Counted from the stretch's first letter, positions 22,385 to 30,127 are shown. The stretch: 36,781 nucleotides of DNA from Lentzea indica (GCF_012184385.1 NZ_VSRL01000072.1:1-36781); one strand, 5' to 3'. Translations and numbers: made by a program. Notes: a model not told the origin generated them from the letters alone.

Positions 22385-23793
22385 CACTGCTCCCGGGCTG
22401 CGCCGAGCAACCAGGCAACACCGTCACCTGGGGCACTGAACGTGCGTCCCGCCTGCTTCGCGAGACTCGCCAAGCTGGCGCGGAGTGTCAGCAACGCGTC
22501 GTCGAAAGCGTCCTCGTCCAGGGCATGCTTGGCCTTCGCCTCGGCGAACTCAGCCACGCACTGGTTGACGTAGTCAGCAGCGTCCGTGAGCCGTTCTGAA
22601 ACTGCCACCTGGCGCTTCAACAACCTCGCGTTCTGCCCGGCCAGATCCACCGCCTTGTCGAAGACACCGCGCGCTGACTTGATCAGCTGGTCCGCCTTCG
22701 ACACCTGATCCGGGGACACCTTGTCACCTGCTTGTGCGGTGGCTTTGGCCTGGAGCAGGAGATTCGTCAGCTCGCGAGTGGTTTTTGCGTCGCTCGTCGC
22801 ATCTGAAACCACGACACCCGGCAGTCCGGGGATGCTCACACTGGCAGGCTTCTGGACGACCGGCTTGAGTTCATCCGGAAGCCGCGAGTCGAGATAGCGG
22901 TTGTGAAAGTCTGCCTCAGCCAGGCGCAAGGTGGTCTTCGGGTAGTTCAGCACGACCATCGCGAGACGGGACTCCTTGAGCTGCAAGGCCGCATCAGGAT
23001 CCATCGCCGCCAGCTTCTCGTAGTCGCGGTGGAGTTCACGCAGCTTTTCCTGGTGGTCTTCGAAGTCGACCAGCCTCAGCGTCGCGCCGCCGGTCGTCGC
23101 GCTCCGCTCGATCGCGTCCCTGATGAGCTCATAAACCCACCTGTCCTTGCGGAGCGTCGCGATCTTGATGTTGAACTCGCGGGCGACGTCGTCCTCACGG
23201 CGGCCTTCTGCCAGCTGCTCTTCGATCGCCATGAGCCTGTTGATGTACGAATACTCGCGCCGCTTGTCACGACGCAGCTGAAGAGCGAGCTCCACGCGGT
23301 TGATGTCGCTACGAGAGGTGTCCTGGGGCAGGACACCAACCCTGATGTCCTTGACACCGAGCTCCAGCAGCGCCGCTCGCCGGGTGTTGCCATCGACCAG
23401 GATGCCTTCCCGGGTGATGATCCCCGGTTCCTTCTGCTGGAAGTCGTCCAACTCCTCCATCAGCGCGGTGTAGTCGGGATCCAGCTGATTGGGGTTTGAC
23501 GGCCGACGGGTGAGCAGGTGGCGTAGGTAGTCCTGGCTCTCGCTGCTCCAGGGGTTTTCGTCAAGTGCTTTGTCGCGCACCGGGTCGAGCGTGCGCTGAG
23601 CCCTGACCCGGTGAGTGTCGGGGTTGAAGTACAGCAACTCCACCGGCATTGATATGACGTCCAGGTGCTTCTGCTCGCCGCGCCAGTCGACAGTGACCTT
23701 GGCGCCCTTCTCGAGCAGGGCCTGCGCAAGCCGCTCCTCCACGACAGAGCGGATGTGGTCGCCTTGCGGTGGAACGCCAAACTTCCGAGACAT
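22384..23793 (-). CDS. ParB/Spo0J-like nucleotide-sensing protein, first gene of a putative defence operon
   Basis: A 469-residue protein. The ParB-type N-terminal domain begins with PVELLYFNPDTHRVRAQ (about residues 50-66) and has the signature ILVDGNTRRAALLELG (131-146), equal to the G-x-R-R-x-x-A box that binds CTP or ATP in ParB and Srx relatives. A KorB/ParB-like helix-turn-helix follows at about 175-215 (YINRLMAIEEQLAEGRREDDVAREFNIKIATLRK). The rest is helical, with a lysine/glutamine-rich coiled-coil region near 370-440. No ParA gene is nearby, so plasmid partition is unlikely. Coupling with the helicase suggests a DNA-loading or sensing component. ATG at 23793 is used; the frame stays open upstream but lacks a better start. 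Confidence 0.82.
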   Translation of the reverse strand: MSRKFGVPPQGDHIRSVVEERLAQALLEKGAKVTVDWRGEQKHLDVISMPVELLYFNPDTHRVRAQRTLDPVRDKALDENPWSSESQDYLRHLLTRRPSNPNQLDPDYTALMEELDDFQQKEPGIITREGILVDGNTRRAALLELGVKDIRVGVLPQDTSRSDINRVELALQLRRDKRREYSYINRLMAIEEQLAEGRREDDVAREFNIKIATLRKDRWVYELIRDAIERSATTGGATLRLVDFEDHQEKLRELHRDYEKLAAMDPDAALQLKESRLAMVVLNYPKTTLRLAEADFHNRYLDSRLPDELKPVVQKPASVSIPGLPGVVVSDATSDAKTTRELTNLLLQAKATAQAGDKVSPDQVSKADQLIKSARGVFDKAVDLAGQNARLLKRQVAVSERLTDAADYVNQCVAEFAEAKAKHALDEDAFDDALLTLRASLASLAKQAGRTFSAPGDGVAWLLGAAREQ

Positions 23794-23904
23794 GCACTGG
23801 CCTCCAGCTGGACTGTCCGATCTTGCCCTGCCTGCATCATCGCAGGAACCACTGACAATGTTGCGGCTCTTGATCCACAATGTGTGAACCCCTGTGAGAA
23901 CGGA

Positions 23905-24600
23905 GTGGAGTTGGCGATCCCGGAGTGGAACGATCCATCGTTGAAGGCAGGCACCATGGTCAGGGGTGCATTGTGGCTGTTGCAGCTGGTCGGTGAGGGC
24001 AACAGGTTCACCAAGGGCCAGCTCAGGGAGGCTTTTCCCGGCGTATCGCAGGCTGACCGCCGCATTCGTGATCTGCGTGATTACGGTTGGGTGATCCTCA
24101 CGAACACCGAGGATGCGACGCTGACGGCAGAGGATCAGCGGTTCGTGAAGGCTGGAGTTCCTGTGTGGGATCCGGCGGCCCGCGCGGCGGCCGCGCCACA
24201 GAAGGCTGTTTCCGCCAAGGAGAAGAAGGCGGTGATGGCGCGTGACCATTACATGTGCACGAGCTGCGGTATTTCTGGTGGCGAGGAATACTTGGACGAC
24301 TCGAACCAGACGGCCGTGTTGTCGGTGACCAGGCAAGAGGTGGTCATGCCTGGTGGTGAGCGGGAGATCCAGCTGACCACCGAGTGCAAGCGGTGCCGGG
24401 CCGGCTCTGATGACGTACCAGTGAGGGCTGATGACGTGCTGGAGACGATCAGAGGCCTCGATCAGGCCGATCGTGCGCGGCTGCTGCGCTGGATGAATCG
24501 TGGCCGCCGTGGTTCGACCGCGTTGGAACGAGCGTGGAACTCATATCGGCGCCTGCCCGATGACGCCAAGGACGCTGTGAGGGCAGATTTGCTCAACTGA
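23905..24600 (+). CDS. Winged-helix plus Cys4 HNH-like protein preceding the NaeI-type endonuclease
   Basis: A 231-residue protein. Residues about 18-65 (LLQLVGEGNRFTKGQLREAFPGVSQADRRIRDLRDYGWVI) look like a winged helix. The centre has a treble-clef zinc site, CTSCG and CKRCR (about 113-157), in the position of an HNH nuclease core, but the expected D-H between them is replaced by LSVTR, so the catalytic histidine seems missing. The C-terminal part is helical. It may be a regulator or DNA-binding accessory of the restriction system. GTG at 23905 with GAACGGA before it is chosen; GTG at 23884 is also in frame. It diverges from the ParB-like gene and lies 72 bases before the endonuclease. Confidence 0.6.
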   Translation: MELAIPEWNDPSLKAGTMVRGALWLLQLVGEGNRFTKGQLREAFPGVSQADRRIRDLRDYGWVILTNTEDATLTAEDQRFVKAGVPVWDPAARAAAAPQKAVSAKEKKAVMARDHYMCTSCGISGGEEYLDDSNQTAVLSVTRQEVVMPGGEREIQLTTECKRCRAGSDDVPVRADDVLETIRGLDQADRARLLRWMNRGRRGSTALERAWNSYRRLPDDAKDAVRADLLN

Positions 24601-24672
24601 TCCCGTGAGCAAGCCACCGGATGGTAAGCATGTCCGCTCAAGATCGTAGCCCGAAGCGTTAGGGGTAAGACC

Positions 24673-25620
24673 ATGACTGAAACCCCTGTGAGTTCAGATG
24701 TCGAGCTCGAGCTCGTGCGAGCCGAATTGTACAGGCTTGATCCGGACGGCGGGAGGTTCGCAAGCGTTCTCCGGGCGACCTACGACCAATTGTACGACGG
24801 TCAGAGGACTGGCCGATGGAACTACGATCAGTTGCACAAGACCGAGAAAACCCACATGGGCACGTTGGTTGAAATCAACCTGCATCGTGAGTTCAAGTTC
24901 AGTGATGGTGATCAGACCGATTACCGGATCGCTGGTGTACAGGTCGACTGCAAGTTCTCCAAGTCCTGGGGAGAGTGGATGCTCCCACCGGAGTCCTGGA
25001 ATCACATCTGTCTGGTCGTCTGGGCGAGTGATGCGGAAAGCGCCTGGTCGGCAGGCCTGCTCAGGGTGGACGGGAATCAGCTCACCGCGGCGAACAGGGA
25101 CAACAAGCGGCGGTTGAAGCCCGAGGGCAGGTCGGCAGTCGTCCAGCTATGGCCGGATCGCGGTGTACTGCCGAAGAACCTGTTGCTTCACATGGACGGC
25201 GCAGCTCGCGATCGGGTTTTCAGCGCGACCGCCAAGCGGGGGAATCAGCACGGGCAAGCGCGGGTGAACCAGTTGTTCCGCGAGTTGCAGGGTGTGCTGG
25301 TCAGCCGGACTGTGATTGCAACCGTTGCACAGCAGGACGACTTCATGAAGCGCGTGCGAGGTTACGGAGGCGCGCGGACCTACCTGCGTCCTGAAGGGAT
25401 TCTGGTGCTGGGGCACCAAGACAACGACCCGGCGGTGGCACGTGATCTCGGGCTTCCAGTACCTCGCAAGGGCGAGGTCGTCGCGGCGCGAGTGGTGCCT
25501 GCCTCCGCAGGAGACACAAGGTCATCTGCGGAAATCGAAGGACGTCGCTGGGTGATCGCGGCCGCTTCAGATTCCGTGTACGAAGCGCCTGTCGTCCCGC
25601 GAAAGCAGGATGAGTACTAG
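24673..25620 (+). CDS. NaeI-family type IIE restriction endonuclease
   Basis: A 315-residue endonuclease closely resembling NaeI (317 residues), which cuts GCCGGC after binding two sites. Family-specific stretches include LDPDG near residue 22, QLYDGQRTGRW (39-49), QLHKTEKTH (53-61), LVEINLHREF (65-74) and GHQDNDP near 250. Catalytic residues match by position: Glu67, Asp83, Asp92 and Lys94 (in VQVDCKF), equal to NaeI Glu70, Asp86, Asp95 and Lys97. The C-terminal Topo/CAP-like domain carries NQHGQARVN and VAQQDDFMKRVRG. The leucine that makes NaeI a topoisomerase when changed to lysine is present at residue 40. Recognition of GCCGGC is inferred from similarity. Confidence 0.95.
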   Translation: MTETPVSSDVELELVRAELYRLDPDGGRFASVLRATYDQLYDGQRTGRWNYDQLHKTEKTHMGTLVEINLHREFKFSDGDQTDYRIAGVQVDCKFSKSWGEWMLPPESWNHICLVVWASDAESAWSAGLLRVDGNQLTAANRDNKRRLKPEGRSAVVQLWPDRGVLPKNLLLHMDGAARDRVFSATAKRGNQHGQARVNQLFRELQGVLVSRTVIATVAQQDDFMKRVRGYGGARTYLRPEGILVLGHQDNDPAVARDLGLPVPRKGEVVAARVVPASAGDTRSSAEIEGRRWVIAAASDSVYEAPVVPRKQDEY

Positions 25621-25629
25621 CCCCGCGTG

Positions 25630-25666
25630 TCCGAAGCTGATTACGCGGAAAGTGTCAGACTTCGGA
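25630..25666. terminator. Bidirectional stem-loop between endonuclease and Vsr genes
   Basis: TCCGAAG at 25630-25636 pairs with CTTCGGA at 25660-25666, extended by CTGA/TCAG with a bulged A. The loop is about 14 bases. It lies between two convergent genes, overlapping the last codons of the vsr gene, and could end both transcripts. Confidence 0.55.
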
Positions 25667-26152
25667 GGTAGGGTCGAACTCATGTTCGGTCTGCCTCAGT
25701 GCGGCCACGACAGCGCCGACAGCGTCCGGCACCTGCTCGTGCTCCCAGAACCGCAGGACACGCCACCCTGCGGCGTTCAGCGCCGCGTTCACAGACTGGT
25801 CGCGTTCAATGTTCCTCCGGAGCTTGGGAGTCCAGTACCACTCGTTGGTGGTGGGTTGTCTGCCGTGCTCGGGGCAAACGTGCCAGAAGCAGCCGTCGAC
25901 GAAGACCGCCACCTTGCGTGCGGTGAAGACGATGTCCGGCTTGACTCGCATCCCGCCGTCGAGCCGGAGCAGGTGGTCCTTGCGGTAGCGGTACCCGAGC
26001 TTGAACAGAGCGCTTCGCAACGCGATCTCGGGCTTCGTCTCCGAGCGCCGGTTCGCGCTCATGTTGCGAGAGCGGCCTTCGTTGAGCGGCGCTGGGTAGA
26101 GGCCGGCGGTGTGGGCGCGCTGCCGGGCTTCCGCCCTGCTCTTATCAGACAT
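25655..26152 (-). CDS. Very short patch repair (Vsr) mismatch endonuclease
   Basis: A 165-residue T:G mismatch-nicking endonuclease that repairs T:G mispairs left when 5-methylcytosine deaminates. Key features are SANRRSETKPEIALRSALFKLGYRYR (about residues 31-56), the PDIVFTARKVAVFVDGCFWHVCPEHG block with the catalytic Asp and zinc ligands (about 72-98), and WYWTPKLRRNIERD followed by GWRVLRFWEHE. Such genes accompany 5mC methyltransferases, here the one starting at 26257. The ATG at 26150-26152 diverges from that gene across 104 bases and converges on the endonuclease gene. Confidence 0.95.
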   Translation of the reverse strand: MSDKSRAEARQRAHTAGLYPAPLNEGRSRNMSANRRSETKPEIALRSALFKLGYRYRKDHLLRLDGGMRVKPDIVFTARKVAVFVDGCFWHVCPEHGRQPTTNEWYWTPKLRRNIERDQSVNAALNAAGWRVLRFWEHEQVPDAVGAVVAALRQTEHEFDPTSEV

Positions 26153-26173
26153 ATGGGATCACCTGGGCCGATG

Positions 26174-26179
26174 GCCGGC
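26174..26179. promoter_or_regulatory. GCCGGC site in the vsr/methyltransferase promoter region
   Basis: The presumed recognition sequence of this restriction system lies 22 bases upstream of the vsr start in the divergent promoter region. Methylation or methyltransferase binding here could regulate the system. Such sites are frequent in GC-rich DNA, so chance is possible. Confidence 0.35.
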
Positions 26180-26256
26180 GGGGAACGCTGAACACCGATG
26201 GACGATACTGCACCACGTCAATCGCCTGATCATGCTCGCCCTGGGGAGGAGTTCCT

Positions 26257-27501
26257 GTGCAGAACCTCGAAGTCGTAGAGATCTGCGCTGGTGCCGGAGG
26301 TCAGGCGCTGGGCCTTGAGAAGGCGGGATTCAAGCATCGGCTCGCCGTTGAACTAGACGCCAACGCTTCCGCGACCCTCCGGCGGAATCTCCCGCACGCG
26401 GAGGTAGCCACGGGAGACGTCGCCGACTCCGACGTGTGGAACCCGATGGAGCACCTCGGGGTACCTCTGCTCGCGGGTGGCGTGCCATGCCCGCCGTTCA
26501 GCATCGCGGGTAAGCAACTGGGCGCAAACGATGAGCGTGATCTCTTCGCGTGGGCGGTCGAGCTGTGCGAGGTGATCAGGCCGCAAGCGTTGATGCTGGA
26601 GAACGTCAGGGGCTTGAGCATGCCCCGGTTCGCTGGCTACCGGCAGCACGTGCTCGACCGGCTCGGGCAGATGGGTTACGTCGCCGAATGGCGACTGCTC
26701 CATGCGTCCGAATTCGGAGTGCCGCAGCTCAGGCCGAGGTTTGTTCTTGTCGCGCTGCAGGATCAGTATGCCCCGTACTTCGCCTGGCCGAAGCCGCTGA
26801 GCACCACGCCGACTGTCGGAGAGGTGCTGCGGGACCTGATGGCATCACGCGGGTGGAAAGGCGCGGACGACTGGGCGCGCCGTGCGAACGGTATCGGCCC
26901 GACCATCGTCGGCGGTTCGAAGAAGCACGGCGGGGCGGATCTTGGGCCGACGAGGGCCAAACGCGCGTGGGCTGAGCTCGGCGTCGACGCGATGGGCGTC
27001 GCCGATGAACCGCCGGCGCCTGGTGACGTGTTCAAGGTGGGGCCCAAGCTCACCTGCGAGATGGTGGCCCGCATTCAGGGCTGGCAGGACACCGACGAGT
27101 GGATCTTTGAAGGTCGGAAGACGTCGCGGTACAGGCAAATCGGCAATGCGTTCCCACCCCCCGTCGCGGAGGCGATCGGCACCTCAATTCGCCGGGCGCT
27201 GAGGAAGACGGGCAAACGCCATGAACGGGACGTCAACGCAGATCAGGATCCGATCTACCGCGTGCTGCGCGACAGCGGTGAGTTCATGACGCACCGGCAG
27301 CTTGAGAAGGCTGTCGGAAGGGCCTTGGAGTCATACGAACTGGAGCGCGCGATCAGTGCTCTCAGCAGAGACTTCACGGTTGAGATTCGCAACGGCTCGA
27401 GCGCGACGGCTTACCGGCTGGGATCGTTCAAGGGATTCGTGGGACAGGACGACCACCTGAGGCACGAGTTGTTCTTGAAGCATCGCGCCAAGATCAGCTA
27501 G
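26257..27501 (+). CDS. NaeI-type DNA (cytosine-5-)-methyltransferase
   Basis: A 414-residue methyltransferase that protects host GCCGGC sites (specificity inferred). Motif I is VVEICAGAGGQALGLEKAGF (residues 6-25), motif IV is GGVPCPPFS with catalytic Cys78, motif VI is ENVRG (115-119), motif VIII is QLRPRFVLVAL, and motif X is GNAFPPPVAEAIG. The variable target-recognition region between VIII and X includes PTIVGGSKKHGGADLGPTRAKRAW. A tail of about 90 residues after motif X (DPIYRVLRDSGEFMTHRQLEKAVGR) resembles a winged helix and is, as I recall, shared with M.NaeI. The GTG start has a strong GGAGGAG upstream at 26245-26251. Confidence 0.95.
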   Translation: MQNLEVVEICAGAGGQALGLEKAGFKHRLAVELDANASATLRRNLPHAEVATGDVADSDVWNPMEHLGVPLLAGGVPCPPFSIAGKQLGANDERDLFAWAVELCEVIRPQALMLENVRGLSMPRFAGYRQHVLDRLGQMGYVAEWRLLHASEFGVPQLRPRFVLVALQDQYAPYFAWPKPLSTTPTVGEVLRDLMASRGWKGADDWARRANGIGPTIVGGSKKHGGADLGPTRAKRAWAELGVDAMGVADEPPAPGDVFKVGPKLTCEMVARIQGWQDTDEWIFEGRKTSRYRQIGNAFPPPVAEAIGTSIRRALRKTGKRHERDVNADQDPIYRVLRDSGEFMTHRQLEKAVGRALESYELERAISALSRDFTVEIRNGSSATAYRLGSFKGFVGQDDHLRHELFLKHRAKIS

Positions 27502-27608
27502 TCCGGTCGCAGGTCTGCAGCGGGTTGTCATGCATCGGAGACTGCCGGGTGTGAAAATGGGTGGCTTCTCGAGCCTGCGGCTGTTGTGTCGTCACGAGTT
27601 TGAAGAAA

Positions 27609-28907
27609 TCAAGCTGCAGCAGGCAAAGTGACGGTGAACGCGGCCCCGCCCTCCGGCGCCGGCCCAGCCGTGATCGTCCCACCCATCCGAGTCACGAGCC
27701 CGTGCACCAACGCGAGCCCAACCCCGGTCCCCACCGGCCGGCTCTCCTGGTACCGCGCATGCAGCACCCCGCGGTCGAACGCCACCGGGTAGTCCTCCGG
27801 CGCCAGCCCCGGCCCGCCGTCCCGCACCTCGAGCACGGACGACAGGGCTAGCACGACGGGGCGGCCGGCTGGCGTGACGCGCAGAGCGTTCTCCATCAGC
27901 CCATCGATGACCTGACGCAACCGTCGCGCATCGGCGTACACCACCGGGGAGGACGACACCTCCAACGAAAAGATCACCCCACGCGCGTGGGAGCGGGCGT
28001 GCCACACCTCGGCGGCCGAACGGACAACGGGTTCCAGGCCTACGGCGGCCATGTCCAGGCGGAAGTCGTCGGCGCCCAGGCGGGCCAGGTCCAGCAGGTC
28101 GGTGACCAGGCGGTCGAGGCGACGGGCCTCGTCGAGGATCACGGTGCCGACCGGTGCTACCTGCGCGCCGGAGACCACGCCGTCCGCCAACGACTCCGCG
28201 AAGCCCGTCACGGCGGTCAGCGGGGTGCGGAGTTCGTGGGAGACGGACAGCAGGAAGTCGCGCTGGCGGGATTCGCTGCGCTGCAAGGCATCCGCCAGCG
28301 AGTTCACGGACGCTGCCACCTCTGCCAGCTCGGACGGACCGGAGACCGGCACGCGGAGGTCGCGTCGGCCCGCGCTCATCGAGTGGGCGACGGACGCCAC
28401 GCGGCGTAGCGGGCGGGCCAGGAAAGTGCCCAGGGCCAAGCCTGCCAGGCACGCTACGGCCAGGCCGATGCCCAGCGCGAACAGCACGTTCCGGACCAGT
28501 TTGCGGTAGGTGGTGCCGGTCTCGGTTTCCTGGACCAGGGCGAAGCCGCCCGCCCCCGACGGACGGGCTTCCACGTTCAGACGGCCGCTCACCCCGGACA
28601 CAGGAGAACCGCCCAGCACACGGCCTACGCCAACCTCACGTGCCGCGCGCACCGCCGAACGATCCGCGCCCGACACCTCACCGGAAGCGGAGATCCGCAC
28701 GATCGCGATGCCCTGACCTTCCAGGACCTGCTCGATTCGGTTGTTGGAGATCTGGCCAGCCACCACGTCGGCCTGGGAGCGCAGGATCTCGCGGCTCACT
28801 TGTTGCGAGGTCGACAGAACGAGGCGCGTTGAGACGACGCCGGCGACGAGCACGGCGACGAAAGCGACTCCCAGGCACAGCAGGGCGATCCGGGCTGCCA
28901 GGTTCAT
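27609..28907 (-). CDS. Sensor histidine kinase
   Basis: A 432-residue kinase. Two membrane helices at about residues 8-30 and 140-162 flank a 110-residue extracytoplasmic sensor domain. A HAMP linker (about 163-210) leads to the phosphoacceptor helix with His224 in FLLSVSHELRTPLTAV. The ATP-binding domain shows the N box (DGLMENALRVTP), the DGGPGL box and GTGVGLALVHGL. ATG at 28905-28907 overlaps the response-regulator stop in ATGA. It is probably the partner of that regulator; the signal might be sensed with the secreted protein and lipoprotein encoded in the same operon. It is the last gene, 107 bases from the methyltransferase gene of the island. Confidence 0.95.
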   Translation of the reverse strand: MNLAARIALLCLGVAFVAVLVAGVVSTRLVLSTSQQVSREILRSQADVVAGQISNNRIEQVLEGQGIAIVRISASGEVSGADRSAVRAAREVGVGRVLGGSPVSGVSGRLNVEARPSGAGGFALVQETETGTTYRKLVRNVLFALGIGLAVACLAGLALGTFLARPLRRVASVAHSMSAGRRDLRVPVSGPSELAEVAASVNSLADALQRSESRQRDFLLSVSHELRTPLTAVTGFAESLADGVVSGAQVAPVGTVILDEARRLDRLVTDLLDLARLGADDFRLDMAAVGLEPVVRSAAEVWHARSHARGVIFSLEVSSSPVVYADARRLRQVIDGLMENALRVTPAGRPVVLALSSVLEVRDGGPGLAPEDYPVAFDRGVLHARYQESRPVGTGVGLALVHGLVTRMGGTITAGPAPEGGAAFTVTLPAAA

Positions 28908-29575
28908 GACGCGTCCGCCGAGTAGCCGACGCCGCGCACTGTCCGAATTGGACTCAGTGCGCCGAACTTGGCGCGCAGCTGGGCGATGTGGACGTCGACG
29001 GTCCGGGTGCCGGCCACGGACGAGTAGCCCCACACCGCGCTCAGCAGCTGCTCGCGGGAGAACACCTGGCGCGGGTGCTTCATCAGGTGAGCGAGCAGCC
29101 CGAACTCCGTTGAGGTCAAAGACACCTCGTCAGAACCGGCGAACGCACGCCGTTCGCTCACATCGAGCCGTACGGAACCCACCTGCAGAACGTCCGGCAC
29201 ACCCCCGGATGAGCGTCGCAGGACCGTACGCACGCGCAGCGCGAGCTCGCGTGGGCTGAAGGGCTTGGTGATGTAGTCGTCGGCGCCCAGTTCCAGTCCC
29301 AGCAGGCGGTCCACCTCGTCGTCGCGGGCCGTCACGAACAGCACCGGGGTCCAGTCGCCTGCGGCACGCAGGGCGCGGCAGACCTCGATGCCGTTCATGC
29401 CGGGCAGGCCGACGTCCAGGACCACCGCCACCGGCGACAGGGTCCGGACCGCGGCCAGTGCCGCGTCCCCCGAGGACTCGAGGTGCACGCCGAACCCGTC
29501 GCGCCGCAGGTACAGCGCGACGAGCTCGGCGATCGCCGGTTCGTCCTCCACGACGAGCACCAGGCCACGTTCCAC
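28904..29575 (-). CDS. OmpR/PhoB-family response regulator
   Basis: A 223-residue DNA-binding regulator. The receiver domain has the acidic pair in VVEDEP (residues 8-13), the phosphoacceptor Asp54 in VVLDVGLPG, and the TAR and KPF motifs (about 82 and 104). The C-terminal winged helix (about 128-220) shows SLTSTEFGLLAHLMKHPRQVFSREQLLSAVWG and TRTVDVHIAQLRAKF. GTG at 29573-29575 starts 4 bases after the lipoprotein stop. Its likely binding site is the direct-repeat pair at 30128-30152 upstream of the operon. Confidence 0.96.
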   Translation of the reverse strand: MERGLVLVVEDEPAIAELVALYLRRDGFGVHLESSGDAALAAVRTLSPVAVVLDVGLPGMNGIEVCRALRAAGDWTPVLFVTARDDEVDRLLGLELGADDYITKPFSPRELALRVRTVLRRSSGGVPDVLQVGSVRLDVSERRAFAGSDEVSLTSTEFGLLAHLMKHPRQVFSREQLLSAVWGYSSVAGTRTVDVHIAQLRAKFGALSPIRTVRGVGYSADAS

Positions 29576-29579
29576 GCGT

Positions 29580-29711
29580 TCACCCCGGCTGGTTGATGTC
29601 CGACTCGATGCTGTTCAGCGTTGATTCCACATCATCGAGGTCCGGCGGCGGGGCCTCGCCCCGGCACGCCGTCAGGGACACCAGCAGAACCAGAGCGGCA
29701 ACCCACCTCAC
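29580..29711 (-). CDS. 43-residue lipoprotein in a two-component operon
   Basis: A tiny exported lipoprotein: a basic start and hydrophobic run (MRWVAALVLLVSL) lead to the lipobox L-T-A-C with Cys16, then an acidic, proline-containing mature part of 28 residues. The GTG overlaps the stop of the upstream secreted-protein gene in GTGA, and the regulator gene starts 4 bases after its stop. Translational coupling on both sides and a proper lipobox make it a convincing gene. It could be an accessory sensor or regulator of the kinase. Confidence 0.75.
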   Translation of the reverse strand: MRWVAALVLLVSLTACRGEAPPPDLDDVESTLNSIESDINQPG

Positions 29712-30070
29712 TTGGATCCGCAGTGCTCGGACTTGAACTTGGCGACCCGCTCCGCGGCCTTCGACAGCTTCACGAGCTGGGCGTCCCGCAGCTTCAGCCG
29801 CGCGTCCAGCACGTCCGCGCGCGCCGTGTTGCCGGCCTTGCGGGCGTCAGCGGCCTTCTGCTCGATCCACTTCTTCGATCCCAGCGTCTCCGCGGTCCCG
29901 TTGATCCTGTCGGTCAAGGCCTTCACGCGAGCCTCGACCCTGGGAACGCGGTTCGAGCAGATCTGCTGCACCTTCTCGGGGCTGATCGTGATCGGTTCCT
30001 GCGCCGACGCGGTTCCCGCGCCCAACAACAGCAGTCCGGCCACGAGCCCACCGATTCGCGAAATGTTCAT
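29708..30070 (-). CDS. Secreted alpha-helical protein, first gene of a two-component operon
   Basis: A 120-residue protein with a Sec signal peptide (MNISRIGGLVAGLLLLGAGTASA, cleavage after residue 23). The mature part is helical and charged with two cysteines (QQICSNRV and EHCGSK), possibly a disulphide, and heptad-like spacing suggesting a coiled coil. No family name can be given with certainty. It heads the four-gene operon with lipoprotein, response regulator and kinase, and its stop overlaps the lipoprotein start in GTGA. A role as the signal or signal modulator for the kinase is plausible. Confidence 0.85.
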   Translation of the reverse strand: MNISRIGGLVAGLLLLGAGTASAQEPITISPEKVQQICSNRVPRVEARVKALTDRINGTAETLGSKKWIEQKAADARKAGNTARADVLDARLKLRDAQLVKLSKAAERVAKFKSEHCGSK

Positions 30071-30127
30071 GACACAGAACGATGACCGCGCACCATCAGA
30101 GCTGGATCCGCCCCATGTTCGGGTTGT

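Noticed and set aside
22384..23793. ParB-like gene as part of a plasmid partition system
   Set aside because: No ParA/Walker-type partner or cluster of parS-like sites is visible, and the gene is coupled to a helicase.
22384..24336. Upstream extension of the ParB-like frame beyond 23793
   Set aside because: The extension overlaps the divergent HNH-like gene and its predicted sequence resembles no protein; MSRKFGVPP at 23793 is the natural start.
19685..27608. Integrase, transposase or direct repeats marking the island ends
   Set aside because: I found no recombinase gene and no convincing repeat pair at the two edges, so the transfer mechanism is left open.
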